Positions 4,157 through 5,397 of a DNA stretch of 5,397 bases are shown here, piece by piece. The stretch's first letter is position 1. Every line of letters begins with the position of its first letter. The notes beneath the pieces are model-generated. The model ran no database searches, was not told the DNA's origin, and saw nothing but the letters and a program-made list of their open reading frames with translations. This DNA is from Clostridiales bacterium (GTDB taxonomy: Bacteria; Bacillota; Clostridia; Peptostreptococcales; Anaerovoracaceae): the NCBI GenBank assembly GCA_009778945.1, contig WRFF01000117.1:1-5397 (forward strand). Direction: 5' to 3'. The translations under genes were made by a program, and so were the position numbers.

Positions 4157-5397
4157 ATGAAGTATTTGACGATCGTACCGGACGGCGCCGCGGATGTCGC
4201 GACGGCGCCCGCGGAAATCACCCCGCTTGAAGAGGCGCGTCTGCCCCGCATCAACGAACTTGCGAAACATGGCCGCATAGGGCTTGTCCGCACGATCCCC
4301 CGCGGTGTGCCGGCGGGCAGCGAGGCGGGCAATATGGCCATCCTGGGCTATGATCCCGTCAAGGACCTGACGGGGCGCTCCCCGCTCGAAGCAGTCAGCA
4401 TGGGCATTCATCTCGGGCCGCGCGACGTTGCGTTCCGCGCCAATCTTGTGACGCTGGAGGGCGACGAAGACGGGGATTATGAACTCCTGACCATCGTGGA
4501 CCACGCGTCGGGGGATATCTCGAACGAAGAGGCGAATATCCTCATATCGGATGTCGACGCGGCGCTCGGAAGCGGCGATCCGGCCAACGAAGGAAGGGTG
4601 AAATTCTATCCGGGTATCAGCTATCGCCACGCGTTTATCGTACGCGACGGCGCGCCGACGGAGAACGGGATCGGCGACATCTATGAGGAATACCCTGCGT
4701 ATAGCCTTGTGCCGCCGCACGACATTCTCGGGCGGCAGATTGGGCTCTATCTGCCGGATAGTGACCCCGATCGCGAAAACGAGCGGTATCTGCTGGATAT
4801 CATGGTGAAAAGCCACAAACTGTTGAAAGACCATCCCGTGAATAAAGCGCGCGCGGCGCGCGGTGAGAGGCCGGCAAATTCGGTTTGGCTTTGGGGCGAA
4901 GGGCGCCGGCCGACAGTCGAAAAAGTACTCGACCGCTACGGGCTGGACGGCGTTGTGATTTCGGCCGTGGATCTCATCAAGGGTGTCGGCATATGTGCGG
5001 GCCTCGAGCCGATCAGCGTCGAAGGCGCGACGGGCACGGTGCATACGAATTATAAGGGCAAAGGGCAGGCGGCGATCGATGCATTTGCCCGCGGAAAGAA
5101 TTTTGCTTATATCCATGTCGAAGGCCCAGACGAGAGTTCGCATCAGGGAAGCCGCGCCGACAAGATCGAATCGCTTGAGCGGATTGACGGCGAGATCGTC
5201 GGCCCGGTCGTAGATTATTTGCGCAGTACGGGCGAGCCGTTCCGCGTACTGGTCGTGCCGGATCATCGCACGCCGGTCATCATCCGCATCCATACGGACG
5301 AGCCGGTGCCGTTTGTGCTGTACGACAGCGGGACGGCGGACGCCCTCAATAACGAAAATTATGCGTTTTCGGAGCGCGCCGGCGGGCTCGGCATCCC
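4157..5397 (+). CDS. apgM: Cofactor-independent phosphoglycerate mutase, archaeal (ApgM) type (partial, cut by right edge)
   Basis: Members of this alkaline-phosphatase superfamily branch interconvert 2- and 3-phosphoglycerate in the cytoplasm through a phosphoserine intermediate and two metal ions. The frame is open from ATG 4157 to the window end: 413 full codons with no stop, and the ending FSERAGGLGI suggests only a few residues are missing. Visible metal and catalytic motifs are Asp9 (VPDGAAD), nucleophile Ser55 (GSEAGNMAILGYDP, 54-67), Asp325 and His329 (EGPDESSHQG), Asp369-His370 (VPDHRTP) and His379 (IHTDEPVPF). TGRSPLEAVSMG (72-83) is also typical. Only a weak purine-rich site (GAGAAAGAGAA) lies upstream, and the start is 3 nt after the serC stop, so translation is probably coupled to serC. 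This context favours a role supplying 3-phosphoglycerate to SerA. A subset of this family has been annotated as a proposed homoserine kinase, which cannot be excluded from sequence alone. Confidence 0.85.
   Translation, partial: MKYLTIVPDGAADVATAPAEITPLEEARLPRINELAKHGRIGLVRTIPRGVPAGSEAGNMAILGYDPVKDLTGRSPLEAVSMGIHLGPRDVAFRANLVTLEGDEDGDYELLTIVDHASGDISNEEANILISDVDAALGSGDPANEGRVKFYPGISYRHAFIVRDGAPTENGIGDIYEEYPAYSLVPPHDILGRQIGLYLPDSDPDRENERYLLDIMVKSHKLLKDHPVNKARAARGERPANSVWLWGEGRRPTVEKVLDRYGLDGVVISAVDLIKGVGICAGLEPISVEGATGTVHTNYKGKGQAAIDAFARGKNFAYIHVEGPDESSHQGSRADKIESLERIDGEIVGPVVDYLRSTGEPFRVLVVPDHRTPVIIRIHTDEPVPFVLYDSGTADALNNENYAFSERAGGLGI

Noticed and set aside
3092..5293. A 733-codon open frame on the minus strand opposite serC and the mutase gene
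   Set aside because: It lies antisense to two well-supported enzymes. Its Arg/Asp/His/Ala-rich low-complexity composition is what the reverse of GC-biased codons gives, and no domain is recognisable.

Overview
The window looks like chromosomal DNA of an anaerobic, moderately GC-rich member of the Firmicutes, probably class Clostridia. The evidence is: strong AGGAG-type ribosome binding sites, a sortase-type C-terminal tail, a surface protein that combines a Spy0128-like pilin domain with an InlB B-repeat and a clostridial-type three-helix C-terminus, and a short (386 aa) ACT-domain SerA of the kind usual in Clostridia. A genus cannot be named from this sequence.

Left part (1-1494): the last 33 codons of a surface protein enter from the left edge and end in a hydrophobic segment plus a basic tail. 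After a 99-nt gap holding a GC-rich stem-loop and a strong ribosome binding site comes a second surface protein of 430 aa, starting at GTG. It is secreted and membrane-anchored, with extracellular modules on a proline-rich stalk. The three residues expected to make the intramolecular isopeptide bond in its pilin-like domain appear to be replaced.

Right part (1519-5397): a 3-phosphoglycerate / serine biosynthesis locus. serA (minus strand) converges on the surface gene with only 24 nt between stop codons. serA and serC are divergent across a 388-nt intergenic region (2680-3067). serC is followed after 3 nt by an archaeal-type cofactor-independent phosphoglycerate mutase gene (apgM family), which runs off the right edge. 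The mutase would interconvert 2- and 3-phosphoglycerate, SerA would oxidise 3-phosphoglycerate to 3-phosphohydroxypyruvate, and SerC would transaminate that to phosphoserine. No phosphoserine phosphatase (SerB) is seen.

The 388-nt divergent region holds the least explained signals. They are: a sigma-A-type promoter for serC (TTGCAA, 17 nt, TACAAT) with a 13-nt tandem repeat against its -35 box; an extended -10 element for serA; a potentially structured serA leader; a split inverted repeat flanking the serA -10; and several tight hairpins. I found no mobile element, CRISPR array, tRNA or rRNA. I see no clear novel multi-gene system here; the best leads are the regulatory DNA and the degenerate pilin-like domain.
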